64,000 nt of DNA from UKL13-2 sp031414695 (GCA_031414695.1 JANNWG010000062.1:62001-126000); one strand, 5' to 3'; counted from the stretch's first letter, positions 42,579-50,896 are shown. Notes: generated by a model from the letters alone, not told the origin. Translations and numbers: made by a program.

Positions 42579-43358
42579 ATGCGATTTTGCTCATTAGGCT
42601 CGGGTAGTGAAGGTAACGCACTGCTGGTTGAAGCCAGTAATGGTATTACCACCTCATGCCTAATGATGGATTGTGGCTTTGGTCTGGCTGAAACAGAAAG
42701 CCGACTTGCCCGCGCGGGGTTATCGCCCACAAATCTTGATGCTATTGTGGTCACACATGAGCACTCAGATCACCTCGGTGGTGTAGCGCGATTTGCCCGT
42801 AAACACGGCATTCCTGTCTGGCTGACACACGGTACGGCACGATTGTTAAGTGAGCGTGCAATTCCGCAAGCGCTGATGCATTACGTTGACCCGCACGACG
42901 GTTTTAGTGTGGGAGACATTATGGTCACGCCCTATACGGTGCCGCATGACGCAAATGAGCCGGTACAGTACGTGTTTAGCGATGGCGCTTATCGACTGGG
43001 TGTGCTTACCGATGTTGGCATAACCACCCCTCATATTGAAGCAAGTCTGGCTAATTGTGATGGACTGGTGATTGAGGCGAATCATGATGCTGAAATGCTG
43101 CGCGTGGGTCCATACCCAGCGAGCTTAAAGCAACGTGTTGCAGGGCGATTTGGTCACTTGGATAATATTACGGCGGCTAATTTGCTGAATCGAATCAAAA
43201 CACCAAAGTTGCAGCATGTGCTGGCCGCGCATTTATCGAAGCAAAATAACACGGAAGACTTAGCGCGTCAGGCGTTTGCCCTTGCGCTAAATTGCGCGAG
43301 CGATTGGGTAGGCATTGCGCGTCAAGATGAAGGTTTTGCATGGCGACAATTTGCGTAA
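42579..43358 (+). CDS. Metallo-beta-lactamase-fold hydrolase (YycJ/WalJ-like)
   Basis: A cytoplasmic MBL-fold protein of about 259 residues from the ATG at 42579 (MRFCSLGSGSEGNALLVEA), a standard start for this family; ATG 42573 and GTG 42564 are also in frame. The dinuclear metal motif THEHSDHLGG is intact, with later ligands in LTDVGI and the C-terminal AAHLSKQNNT. YycJ-type enzymes are thought to act as DNA or RNA 5'-exonucleases. The gene follows bamC after a terminator and so should have its own promoter. Confidence 0.87.
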   Translation: MRFCSLGSGSEGNALLVEASNGITTSCLMMDCGFGLAETESRLARAGLSPTNLDAIVVTHEHSDHLGGVARFARKHGIPVWLTHGTARLLSERAIPQALMHYVDPHDGFSVGDIMVTPYTVPHDANEPVQYVFSDGAYRLGVLTDVGITTPHIEASLANCDGLVIEANHDAEMLRVGPYPASLKQRVAGRFGHLDNITAANLLNRIKTPKLQHVLAAHLSKQNNTEDLARQAFALALNCASDWVGIARQDEGFAWRQFA

Positions 43359-43378
43359 TATTTATCCAATGCATAAAC

Positions 43379-43409
43379 AAAAACGCCAGTCTTTCGACTG
43401 GCGTTTTTT
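43379..43409. terminator. Bidirectional terminator between MBL hydrolase and lipoprotein
   Basis: Stem AAACGCCAGT / ACTGGCGTTT, loop CTTTCG, A-rich on the left and T-rich on the right, so suited to both converging genes. Confidence 0.92.
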
Positions 43410-43439
43410 GTTTAAAACTGACTAACTGAAGCGAAAGAA

Positions 43440-43811
43440 TTACTTCTTTGGTGCTTCAGCAGGCTTAACAGCAGCTTTAGCGGCATCCATTGCTTTGGCG
43501 CCAGCATCTTTTGCATCTTTAGCGGCGTCCATTGCTTTGGCGCCAGCATCTTTAGCAGCGTCAACAGCAGCAGCACCAGTAGCAGTAGCACCTGCAGCAA
43601 CAGCTGCGCCAGCGGCAGTAGCAGCGGTACCAGCAGCAGTAGCAGCGGTACCAGCAGCAGCAGCAGCGTCTTTAGCAGCGTCAACAGCAGCAGCAACTGG
43701 GGCGGCAACTGGAGCAACAACTTTAGGCGCTTCAACTTTAGGGGCTTCTTGTTTGCCACAGGCAGCTAAGCCAGCAGCGATGATTGCAACAGCGAAAATA
43801 GACTTGTTCAT
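43440..43811 (-). CDS. Ala-rich repetitive lipoprotein
   Basis: A 123-residue precursor with a lipobox (GLAACGK, Cys18). The mature part is low-complexity: a VEAPKVVAPVAAPVAA stretch, an Ala/Thr/Gly tract (AAGTAATAAGTAATAAGAAV), then repeats of the type DAGAKAMDAAKDAK. These should form amphipathic helices, as in LEA-like or stress-related periplasmic proteins; no function is known. A purine-rich GGGAAG site precedes the start, and a 19-bp palindrome lies in the leader. Open frames on the other strand and in another minus frame merely mirror the repeats. Confidence 0.8.
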   Translation of the reverse strand: MNKSIFAVAIIAAGLAACGKQEAPKVEAPKVVAPVAAPVAAAVDAAKDAAAAAGTAATAAGTAATAAGAAVAAGATATGAAAVDAAKDAGAKAMDAAKDAKDAGAKAMDAAKAAVKPAEAPKK

Positions 43812-43845
43812 TTCAACTTCCCTTGGAGATTAGAAAAAAAATTTT

Positions 43846-43864
43846 GATCAAAAAATTTTTGATC
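43846..43864. promoter_or_regulatory. 19-bp palindrome GATCAAAAA-A-TTTTTGATC upstream of the lipoprotein
   Basis: A perfect 9-1-9 palindrome 35 bases before the lipoprotein start. It could be an operator or a leader stem; the AT-rich context makes chance more likely than the length suggests. Confidence 0.4.
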
Positions 43865-44066
43865 GGTTTTTGTGACGTTCTTGCCTGAACCAACATTTTC
43901 TTGTTGCCAAGAATATTGATAAAGACATTGCTCTGTTTCGACCGACTTAAAAGTATAGCATCGTCATGGTGCGCTGCACAACAGAAAAACGCTTAAAAAT
44001 GCCCAGATTACGGCCTAAAGTGGCACTTTTTGACCGTTTTTACAGGTTTTGAACCAAAAAATTATT

Positions 44067-44573
44067 TCAAAGCCCAGTGCCGCGAGACGACACAGCGTGC
44101 TCTGTAAGTAGCCAAATTTCATCAAATCGATTGATAAAAGGCTCAGCATCCGCCTCATCGTGAATCGTCACAATCGAGCGAACATGACTCGCTACAGGTT
44201 TACGCCAAACCGCATCATCATCCGCAATTAGCATGACATCTTGTGCATTACGCGCGTCGCCGATTGTGCGTTGAATAAAAAGCTGCGTTGAAAATTCATT
44301 CATTAAGGTCATCAAGCGCGGCACTTCACTTCCTATGTCATTAATCTCATGCAGCGCGATACGGATTTGTCGACTACGATTGCCGAGCAGCAGTTGTCGC
44401 AGTAGCGCAATGGTGGCGGGTCTGCCATATTCGCGTTCACGCATCGACTCTGGGGAGACCTCAAATATGGAGATGCTCGTTTTGGCTTGTGCGAGCACTT
44501 CACCAATCGCCGCCAACGCGTCAACTTTTGAATCCATGATGCGATAAATTTTTTCTGGGTTAGTTTCAGTCAT
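44067..44573 (-). CDS. DUF7931-like protein downstream of the cupin oxygenase
   Basis: From the ATG at 44573 (MTETNPEKIYRIMD) a 168-residue soluble protein; the frame is open 22 codons further into the preceding gene. It has the style of a phospholipase-D-like half fold (SISIFEVSPESMREREYG, IRIALHEINDIGSEVPRL, MLIADDDAVWRKP, RFDEIWLLTEHAV) but without an HKD motif, which fits the betaproteobacterial DUF7931 group. Function unknown. It starts 13 bases after the cupin gene's stop and is probably in its transcript. Confidence 0.6.
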   Translation of the reverse strand: MTETNPEKIYRIMDSKVDALAAIGEVLAQAKTSISIFEVSPESMREREYGRPATIALLRQLLLGNRSRQIRIALHEINDIGSEVPRLMTLMNEFSTQLFIQRTIGDARNAQDVMLIADDDAVWRKPVASHVRSIVTIHDEADAEPFINRFDEIWLLTEHAVSSRGTGL

Positions 44574-44586
44574 CTTTAGCTCCGTA

Positions 44587-45822
44587 TTAAATCGTGAATT
44601 GCCAATATCCGCGAGCCCATTGGGCATAAAGTGACTCAAACACTTTGCTAGATGCGGACTTTAATATTGTTTTATCAAGTTGCCGCATGTTGGCAAACTG
44701 TACAAATAACGCATGCGGTTTTAATTGTAGCCGCTCGCCATTTATGTAGATTGAGTCATCGTCGTACAGCATTCGCGAACGTAGATCGAGTGTGAGGCCG
44801 TCTTTAATGGCGCGTTTCGTAAATTGTGCGAGGGATAATTTTTCATCCGGCGCATCAAATGTAACGTGTGATTTTGCTTGCGATAAATATCGTCCTGTAA
44901 AACTTTTGAATGCGGCGTCAGACAATTGCGGCGTCATTGCTGTTGTTAATACTTGTTGAATATTGGCGCGTAATTCAGCATCAATTGCTGCATGATTAGT
45001 TTGATTGGTTGCAGTGCGATTTTTGTCTTGCGCGCGCCCAACTATTTGCAACGTGTCGCGCAGATCATCAAGCCATGCTTCGAGCAGCTCTTGATGCGAT
45101 GGCGCCCGAAAGCCGACTGACCACGTCACACAATCATTGGTCTCGGCTATGCCGTGATGGGCGTAGGCAGGCGGCAAATACAACATATCACCTTCATCGA
45201 GCAGCCATTCAGAATCGGGTTGAAAATTATTCAATATTTTTAACGGCATATTTGGCTTTAGCGATAAATCCTGCTGTGCTGAAATTTGCCAGCGACGTTG
45301 GCCGCTACCCTGACATAAAAACACATCGTAAGAATCTACATGTGGACCAACGCCGCCACCTTTCACCGCATAGCTCACCATCAAATCATCCACACGTGTT
45401 TGCGGCAAAAAATTAAATAGGGCGAGTAGTGCGTGCGCTTCAAATGAAAAGTGTTGCGTATCTTGAATCAGCACAGTCCATGCAGCGGCTTTATTTTTTT
45501 TCAGTTCGCGAATGTCCGCTGCCGTAAAAGGGCCGTGATCAATCGTCCACTCGTCGTCCGTTTTGTCGTTCGTTTTGTCGTTCGTTTTGTCGTTATATAG
45601 CAACACCAAGCGCGACTCAGCCTCGTCATAACCTGCGAGTGTAAGAATTTCTTTATTCGTCAGTGGCGCAAAATTTTTGGGCAACGCATTGCGTATGAGC
45701 AACGGTTTTTTTTGCCAATACTCGTCGAGAAACTGTTGCGCGCTAATATTACCTAGCAACGTGAGTGTTGAAGAAAGTGGCACTGAAGTTGCATGAGGTG
45801 TGTTCAAAAAATTTATTCCCAA
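44587..45822 (-). CDS. JmjC/cupin ribosomal oxygenase-like protein (RoxA/YcfD type)
   Basis: A 411-residue 2-oxoglutarate/Fe(II) oxygenase of the YcfD group; E. coli YcfD hydroxylates an arginine of ribosomal protein uL16. Seen: FLDEYWQKKPLLIRNALP at the N-terminus, the iron site GGGVGPHVDSYDVFLCQGSG (HxD) with the distal His in YLPPAYAHHGIAE, and VTWSVGFRAPSHQEL. Residues about 76-92 contain a TNDK repeat encoded by three exact 12-base units, absent from the family in general. It is somewhat longer than E. coli YcfD (373). Confidence 0.85.
   Translation of the reverse strand: MGINFLNTPHATSVPLSSTLTLLGNISAQQFLDEYWQKKPLLIRNALPKNFAPLTNKEILTLAGYDEAESRLVLLYNDKTNDKTNDKTDDEWTIDHGPFTAADIRELKKNKAAAWTVLIQDTQHFSFEAHALLALFNFLPQTRVDDLMVSYAVKGGGVGPHVDSYDVFLCQGSGQRRWQISAQQDLSLKPNMPLKILNNFQPDSEWLLDEGDMLYLPPAYAHHGIAETNDCVTWSVGFRAPSHQELLEAWLDDLRDTLQIVGRAQDKNRTATNQTNHAAIDAELRANIQQVLTTAMTPQLSDAAFKSFTGRYLSQAKSHVTFDAPDEKLSLAQFTKRAIKDGLTLDLRSRMLYDDDSIYINGERLQLKPHALFVQFANMRQLDKTILKSASSKVFESLYAQWARGYWQFTI
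45559..45594. repeat. Three in-frame 12-bp tandem repeats within the cupin gene
   Basis: CGTTTTGTCGTT occurs three times in a row without mismatch, encoding a TNDK-type repeat. Loss or gain of units keeps the reading frame. Confidence 0.95.
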
Positions 45823-45911
45823 AAGGTGTGCAAAGCAAATTTCAAATTAGATTAGAATCAAAATAGAAGCAAGATATCAAACTTTACAACTTCTTTTAAG
45901 GCGACACCATC

Positions 45912-46391
45912 ATGTTGCAAATCGGCAATGCAGCACCATCGTTTGAGCTACCCGACGCGAGTATGGAAATTGTGAGCTTGTCGTCGTTTCGCGGCAAAAA
46001 AAATGTCGTGTTATTTTTTTACCCACGTGACGGTACGCCTGTCTGCACCAAAGAGGCAATTGATTTTTCGGATCACGAAGATGAGTTTGCCGAATGTAAT
46101 ACCGTTGTCTTCGGCGTTTCACGTGATGATTGTATGGTGCATGAAGAGTTTTGCGACAAACACGGCATATCGCTTTCGCTCCTCTCTGACGCCGAATGCG
46201 AAGTGGCGCGCATGTACGATGTGCTGATGGAGCAAGTCAACGAAAAAGATGGTGAAGTTCGCAAAGGGGTAAAGCGTTGCACTTTTGTCATTGATAAAAA
46301 AGGCGTGTTGCGTCATATCATGCACGACATTAACCCGCGCGAGCATGTGCGCGAAGTCTTAAAACTGGCGCGACAATTACACGCGCACTGA
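45912..46391 (+). CDS. bcp: Bcp/PrxQ-type peroxiredoxin
   Basis: A 159-residue thiol peroxidase that reduces hydrogen and organic peroxides. Peroxidatic Cys45 lies in YPRDGTPVCTKEA with the supporting Thr42; the fold is complete (GNAAPSFELPDA, VFGVSRDDCMVHEEF, CTFVIDKKGVLRHI). The resolving Cys of E. coli Bcp lies five residues after the first, but here that place is Ile50, so a different Cys (69, 81 or 87) or an external thiol must resolve it. The 3' end, including the stop, is the first unit of a 22-bp tandem repeat. Confidence 0.92.
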   Translation: MLQIGNAAPSFELPDASMEIVSLSSFRGKKNVVLFFYPRDGTPVCTKEAIDFSDHEDEFAECNTVVFGVSRDDCMVHEEFCDKHGISLSLLSDAECEVARMYDVLMEQVNEKDGEVRKGVKRCTFVIDKKGVLRHIMHDINPREHVREVLKLARQLHAH

Positions 46392-46460
46392 TTCCACCAA
46401 GCACGCGCACTGATGCCACCACGCACGCGCACTGATTCCACCACGCACGCGCATTGATTC
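46381..46460. repeat. 22-bp tandem repeat at the 3' end of the peroxiredoxin gene
   Basis: ACGCGCACTGATTCCACCAC plus GC repeats at 46381, 46403 and 46425, with a partial fourth at 46447. The first copy contains the peroxiredoxin TGA; each later copy carries the same CACTGA. Confidence 0.93.
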
Positions 46461-46477
46461 AAATTTTTGGAGATGGT

Positions 46478-47059
46478 ATGAAAAGAAGTTTGCTGGTTTT
46501 ATTGTTGGCGTTTTGTGCGGTTTCGTTACAAGGCTGCTTTACGCTTGCCGCTGTCGGCGTGGGTGCAACCGCATTGGTAGTCGATGACAGACGCTCGACA
46601 GGCATTTATATTGAAGATGAAAATGTCGAATGGAAATCGCGTGCGCTTTTGTTTGAAAAATTCAAAGATACGCATGTGAACGTCACCAGCTACAACCTAA
46701 GCGTGTTGCTGACAGGGGAAGTTGCCGATGAAAAAACCAAAACAGAGGTAGCTGACTCTATTCGCAAAGTCGCAAGCGTTAAAAGTGTGACAAATGAATT
46801 GAGCATCGGTAATAGATCCACCTTGCTTGCGCGATCTAACGATGCGCTGATCACCACAAATGTCAAAGCCCGATTTTTGGGAGCCAAAGGCTTTTCATCC
46901 AATTACGTCAAAGTTGTGACGGAGGCCAACGTGGTTTATCTAATGGGCATTGTTACTAAGGAAGAAGGTGACAGTGCTGCTGAGGTAACGCGCAATACCG
47001 CGGGTGTATCGCGCGTGATTAAGGTGCTTGAATATATTGAGAAAGCACCAAAACGCTAG
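46478..47059 (+). CDS. BON-domain outer-membrane lipoprotein (YraP/DolP-like)
   Basis: A 193-residue lipoprotein from the ATG at 46478, which has a GGAG site just ahead; an upstream ATG in frame (46454) lies in the tandem repeat. Lipobox LQGC gives acylated Cys20. Two BON domains follow (about 55-115, VTSYNLSVLLTGEVADEKTK; and 120-190, VVYLMGIVTKEEGDSAAEV). Proteins of this kind bind anionic phospholipid and help keep the outer membrane intact. Confidence 0.88.
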   Translation: MKRSLLVLLLAFCAVSLQGCFTLAAVGVGATALVVDDRRSTGIYIEDENVEWKSRALLFEKFKDTHVNVTSYNLSVLLTGEVADEKTKTEVADSIRKVASVKSVTNELSIGNRSTLLARSNDALITTNVKARFLGAKGFSSNYVKVVTEANVVYLMGIVTKEEGDSAAEVTRNTAGVSRVIKVLEYIEKAPKR

Positions 47060-47116
47060 TACCGGCGGGCGCTTTAGCGAATTTTTGCTCGAAACTAGCC
47101 GTAGATAGGCGATTTT
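47054..47116. repeat. 67-bp intergenic hairpin repeat, copy 10 (diverged)
   Basis: Overlaps the BON gene stop. Keeps CCGGCGGGCGCTTT on the left; the right box is worn to GCCGTAGATAGGCGATTTT. Confidence 0.55.
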
Positions 47117-47126
47117 CGATTTTAGA

Positions 47127-47555
47127 CTACGCCATGCGCTTTTTAAGCCAGCGCATTACGCCGCCAATAAGTGGTAACTGTTCATACAATTCGCCAGCCG
47201 CATCCCAATAATCACGATGCGATTGCACGCGACCATCTGCCGCAAAGCGAATGAGGGACGTGCCATGAATTTTGCGTGTTAGGTCAGGCTTGAGGGACTT
47301 TAGTCGGAAAGTGAAATCCCACACCAATAGCGCGCGATTATCTTCCATGATCGTTTCAGTAATCACAAATCGTGGCGCATGACAGCGCACAAACATATCG
47401 TGAAAAATATGGCTGATGGCGGGCAACCCCTTCACCGCATTGAAGGGGTCTTGGAAGGTGGCGTCGTCAGCATACACGTCACAGATGTTTGCTATCGTTT
47501 CTGGCGTGAGCGTATGCCAGTAGCTAACGAGTGTTTTCAGTGAGGCGGCATTCAT
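47127..47555 (-). CDS. SnoaL/NTF2-like protein of the lipid cluster
   Basis: A 142-residue NTF2-like cone fold: LVSYWHTLTPETIANICDVY, ADDATFQDPFNAVKG, LVWDFTFRLKSLKPDLTR and GTSLIRFAADGRVQSHRDYW. Small members of this fold bind or isomerise lipid-like ligands. Its start overlaps the SDR gene by four bases, making it the last gene of the lipid set. Reaction unknown. Confidence 0.82.
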   Translation of the reverse strand: MNAASLKTLVSYWHTLTPETIANICDVYADDATFQDPFNAVKGLPAISHIFHDMFVRCHAPRFVITETIMEDNRALLVWDFTFRLKSLKPDLTRKIHGTSLIRFAADGRVQSHRDYWDAAGELYEQLPLIGGVMRWLKKRMA

Positions 47556-48331
47556 AGCTTGGTCGATTTTTTAATCAGTTTGAAATATAGGCTGTATGGT
47601 AAGTGTCGCAGCAATTTTAATTGCCGTGAAAAAGCCTTTGGGAAATGAATTTCAAATTCACCGTTAGCTAAACCTTGTTCAATTTCTTCTGCTGCTTCTT
47701 GGGGCGAAATAATATGTGGCATATCAAAATCATTTTGCGCGGTGAGCGGTGTCTTAACAAAGCCTGGGTTAATCAGATATACGTCAATATTCTTGTCATG
47801 CAAATCGAGATAAAGCGTCTCAGCCAAATTGATAAGTGCAGCTTTTGATGGCCCGTAGATGAGCGCATTGGGTAAGCCGCGATAACCCGCGACGGACGAG
47901 ACTAAAGCAACGCCACCGTTTTTTTGTTTCATGAACGTCGGTATCACGACCGACAAGCTATTCAAAAAGCCGCCCCAATTAACGTCAATCATTTGCTGCG
48001 CAACAGCTAAATCAATCTCCCATGCGCGCATTGCTTTGTAGTCACCTGCCATCAGCACCACCAAATCATAGCCGCCCCATGCCGCAATTAATTCTTCCTC
48101 AGCAGCTTTGATGGTTTCCACATTGGTAATGTCGAGCGGTAACGCCATCGCTCGTGATGCGCCAAATTTAGTCACCAGTGCGGCAAGCTTATCGCCACTA
48201 CGCGCTGACATCGCCACCTTCGCTTTGCGTGAATGCAGCAAGTCAGCCAACGCCGCGCCAATGCCAGTGGACGCACCAATAATCCACACACGCTTAGTTG
48301 ACCAGTCAGTAATTTTTTTGTTGAGGCTCAT
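47552..48331 (-). CDS. Short-chain dehydrogenase of the lipid cluster
   Basis: A 259-residue SDR with the cofactor motif GASTGIG (19-25) and the catalytic Ser in LVSSVAGYRG with Tyr and Lys in YGPSKAAL. An Arg after the second strand (SARSGDKL) suggests NADP(H). It acts on an unknown hydroxy or keto lipid. The preceding gene of the set is 171 bases upstream, behind a large inverted repeat. Confidence 0.88.
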   Translation of the reverse strand: MSLNKKITDWSTKRVWIIGASTGIGAALADLLHSRKAKVAMSARSGDKLAALVTKFGASRAMALPLDITNVETIKAAEEELIAAWGGYDLVVLMAGDYKAMRAWEIDLAVAQQMIDVNWGGFLNSLSVVIPTFMKQKNGGVALVSSVAGYRGLPNALIYGPSKAALINLAETLYLDLHDKNIDVYLINPGFVKTPLTAQNDFDMPHIISPQEAAEEIEQGLANGEFEIHFPKAFSRQLKLLRHLPYSLYFKLIKKSTKL

Positions 48332-48367
48332 GATTTTGGGGGCAAGATGTTATTTGTGATTATTTGG

Positions 48368-48486
48368 AACCGCCGATGGACGCCGATTAACGCCGATAAA
48401 AGCGGAGATTAAATTTCAAAAAATACGAGATGCATAAATGTTCGTCTTCGGCACTTATCGGGTGTTATCGGCGTCTATCGGCGGTT
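48368..48486. repeat. Inverted CGCCGATAAA 12-mer repeats between SDR and DUF3833 genes
   Basis: Arms of 32 bases at 48368-48399 and 48455-48486 (AACCGCCGAT... and ...ATCGGCGGTT) are complementary at most positions. The repeat unit is the same 12-mer type as at 34941-35060 with C for A at one place. Confidence 0.75.
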
Positions 48487-48502
48487 AAGTCTTTTATGCC
48501 TT

Positions 48503-49042
48503 CTATCCACGCTTACGAAAGAAAATATTTATCTCCGCAAACTTCAGTCCAAATTTAGTCATTACGGTTTGATTCGCTAATGTTTTATCGTCAATGAGCC
48601 ACATCCAATCATCCATATTGACTTCATAGCTGCCCTGCGCGGGTGGCAACTTTAGGACGTAGTTCCATTGCAACGCATTGCCAGACGCCACGCCTTGTGC
48701 TTCGCCCACCACATCGCCTGCCGTGCCTATATAGCGATTGCCGTCTTTGCGAATTTTCCAGATGCGGGTTTCTTTTATGCCGTCAGACCAGCTAAATCGT
48801 TCGTCAAGCGTGCCTTCATTGCCTTTCCACGTACAGGTTATTTCTACCGTAAAGCGGCGAACGACTTTGTCAGAGCGATCTTTTACATATCCCCAGCCAT
48901 CAACAGTACCGCTGAAATAAGTTTTTAAGTCGAGCGCTGGCGCTTCGGCAGCATAGTCAGCGGGTTTTGGCGCGCTAGCACAACCAGTCAATACCGTGGC
49001 GAATACAGCAAGTAAAATGAGGCGACGAAAATATTGCTTCAT
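48503..49042 (-). CDS. DUF3833 lipoprotein
   Basis: A 179-residue precursor with lipobox LTGC (Cys21) and the DUF3833 pattern: LDLKTYFSGTVDGWGYVKDR, VVRRFTVEITCTWKGNEGTL, RFSWSDGIKETRIWKI and MDDWMWLIDDKTLANQT. The fold is lipocalin-like by layout. It is a regular partner of the CFA/DUF1365/FAD set, where its role is unknown. Starts 9 bases after the MFS stop. Confidence 0.88.
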   Translation of the reverse strand: MKQYFRRLILLAVFATVLTGCASAPKPADYAAEAPALDLKTYFSGTVDGWGYVKDRSDKVVRRFTVEITCTWKGNEGTLDERFSWSDGIKETRIWKIRKDGNRYIGTAGDVVGEAQGVASGNALQWNYVLKLPPAQGSYEVNMDDWMWLIDDKTLANQTVMTKFGLKFAEINIFFRKRG

Positions 49043-49051
49043 GCTTAATCC

Positions 49052-50362
49052 TTATTTGGATTTGAAAAACGGTGTGTTGATGAGCGCTACTGCCGCAATC
49101 GCTTTTAGCACGCATGGCAGCAGCGCGTAAATCATCGCAAGGTAAGTCAATGATGCTGTGCTCTCAGCAGAAGTCGCCCCTGGCACATAGCCCAACAGCG
49201 CTAAGGCCGGTAGCGCAATGCCCGCCGCCAGTGCCAAATTCATTTTTGATACCAAGTTCCACAGTCCAAAATAAGCGCCTTCATTTCGTCCAAGGCCGCG
49301 CTTATCATCTTCATCTATCACGTCCGCCAAAATAGATGGCGGCAGTGATAAATCAGCCCCCAGGCCCAGCCCAGAAAGCACACAGATCACAATGAATGCA
49401 GCGATATCACCGGCGCCTAATGTATACGCCCAAACAAATGCAATGATGGATACAAGCATGCCTACAAACCACGCCCGTGATTTACCAATTTGTCTGGAAA
49501 GCCATATCCAGATCGGCATTCCAGCGGCACCTGCTGCAAAGTAGGCGATTAGAAATTGTGCCGAATATTGTGGCGCTTTAATAACATCCTCAATAAAGAA
49601 AAGCACCAGCGTGGCAGGGATTGACGCTGCGATACCGTTAAAGACAAATACGATCATGAGCCGCTTAAAGTGCGTATTTTTAAGTGGCAACAGCATATTG
49701 GACAGCGCATTTTTAGTAACCGCTTGCGTGCGTGCCACTGGTTTAGGCGAAAGCCAAACCGTTAAACCAACGAACAAAAAAATCAACGGAATAAACGCCA
49801 TCGCAAAAATGGCATAACCTTCGCGTGGGCCGTATTGTTGGGTTAATACCTGCGGCAGTGCGGCGGCTAAAAAGACGCCAATCAACCCAAAGCCTTCACG
49901 AAATGAAGTCACCCTAGTGCGATCAATTTTGTCATCGCTTAGCTCTGCACCAACCGCCTGATAGCTTATCTGTATCATCGAAAATGCGGTGTAAACCGTT
50001 AGTAACATGGCAATGAGCCACCACATCATCATGACTTGGCTCAATTGCGGCGGATTAAACAAGCCTAGCATCGACAATGCCAACAAGGGCGTGCCGGCAA
50101 TTAACCAAATGTATCGACCTAATTTGCGATCACGCGTTAAATCGCTCCAATAGCCAAGTAGTGGGTCTTGGATAGCATCAAAAATACGTGCGGCCAGCAG
50201 TAGGCCACCGATGGCGATAAGATTTAAGCCAATGACGTCGGAATAAAATTTTGGCACGTTGACGTAAATAGGCAATGCCGCCATTGCCAGCGGAATCGAC
50301 GCGAGACCATACGCACTTAATCGCCAAGCGGACAAACGCTGCTGAGAAGCGGTACGGCTCAC
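49052..50362 (-). CDS. MFS transporter, GPH/MelB-like
   Basis: A 436-residue transporter with about 12 predicted helices and glycoside-pentoside-hexuronide style motifs (RIFDAIQDPLLGYWSDLTRD in the first half; TSFREGFGLIGV; PSILADVIDEDDKRGLGRNE in the second). Despite the sugar-type family, copies in this lipid set are thought to serve a lipid-related role. It lies 3 bases after the chalcone-isomerase-like gene. Confidence 0.88.
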   Translation of the reverse strand: MSRTASQQRLSAWRLSAYGLASIPLAMAALPIYVNVPKFYSDVIGLNLIAIGGLLLAARIFDAIQDPLLGYWSDLTRDRKLGRYIWLIAGTPLLALSMLGLFNPPQLSQVMMMWWLIAMLLTVYTAFSMIQISYQAVGAELSDDKIDRTRVTSFREGFGLIGVFLAAALPQVLTQQYGPREGYAIFAMAFIPLIFLFVGLTVWLSPKPVARTQAVTKNALSNMLLPLKNTHFKRLMIVFVFNGIAASIPATLVLFFIEDVIKAPQYSAQFLIAYFAAGAAGMPIWIWLSRQIGKSRAWFVGMLVSIIAFVWAYTLGAGDIAAFIVICVLSGLGLGADLSLPPSILADVIDEDDKRGLGRNEGAYFGLWNLVSKMNLALAAGIALPALALLGYVPGATSAESTASLTYLAMIYALLPCVLKAIAAVALINTPFFKSK

Positions 50363-50365
50363 GCG

Positions 50366-50896
50366 TTAATTCTTTTCATTCAATAAGCGCGAACGTAATT
50401 TTGGCTCGCTTGACTTAGGAGAGAGCCAAATATCGAAAAACGCCTTGGCGAATTCTGGGTCGGCAATTTCAGCGATAAATTTATCCTGCGAATAAAAACG
50501 TGCACCTTTGCCAGGTACCGAGACCCCAATCAAGCTGTCATTTTTCTTCACGTCAGGAAAAACGTTAATCATCGCCGCAAGCCATTTGGCGAGTTTGGCT
50601 TCATCGTTATAGCCTAGCTTGCGTTTTTCGTCGATGCTGCGCTTGGCGATTTCTGATCCTTTTAAGCCCAAGTCATAGACTAATTCGAGTGCAAATAAGT
50701 CGGTCTCTGATGGTGCTTTCGCATTTGTCCATAAACGAATGTCATAGACCTTTAAGCCAAAAAAACGCATAACGGCTTCACCGCGTTTGGTTAAGGTGCT
50801 GGCTTCGGGAATATCTTTACTCACTGTCGTTGGCAGCGCATGGGCGGTATGAACAACGCTCAGTAGTAGTAGGGATGCAATCAGTATTTTCATCAT
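50366..50896 (-). CDS. Chalcone-isomerase-like periplasmic protein
   Basis: A 176-residue precursor with a signal peptide (cleavage after HTAHA, about residue 20) and a CHI-like fold: LTKRGEAVMRFFGLKVYDIR, LWTNAKAPSETDLFALELVY, and IAEIADPEFAKAFFDIWLSP. Bacterial members do not make flavonoids and may bind fatty acids. It overlaps the CFA-like gene by four bases. Confidence 0.85.
   Translation of the reverse strand: MMKILIASLLLLSVVHTAHALPTTVSKDIPEASTLTKRGEAVMRFFGLKVYDIRLWTNAKAPSETDLFALELVYDLGLKGSEIAKRSIDEKRKLGYNDEAKLAKWLAAMINVFPDVKKNDSLIGVSVPGKGARFYSQDKFIAEIADPEFAKAFFDIWLSPKSSEPKLRSRLLNEKN

Noticed and set aside
43412..43833. Long frames on both strands over the Ala-rich lipoprotein (Leu-rich and Ala-rich products)
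   Set aside because: They mirror the GCA/GCT repeat codons of the real gene, which alone has a signal peptide, lipobox and ribosome site.
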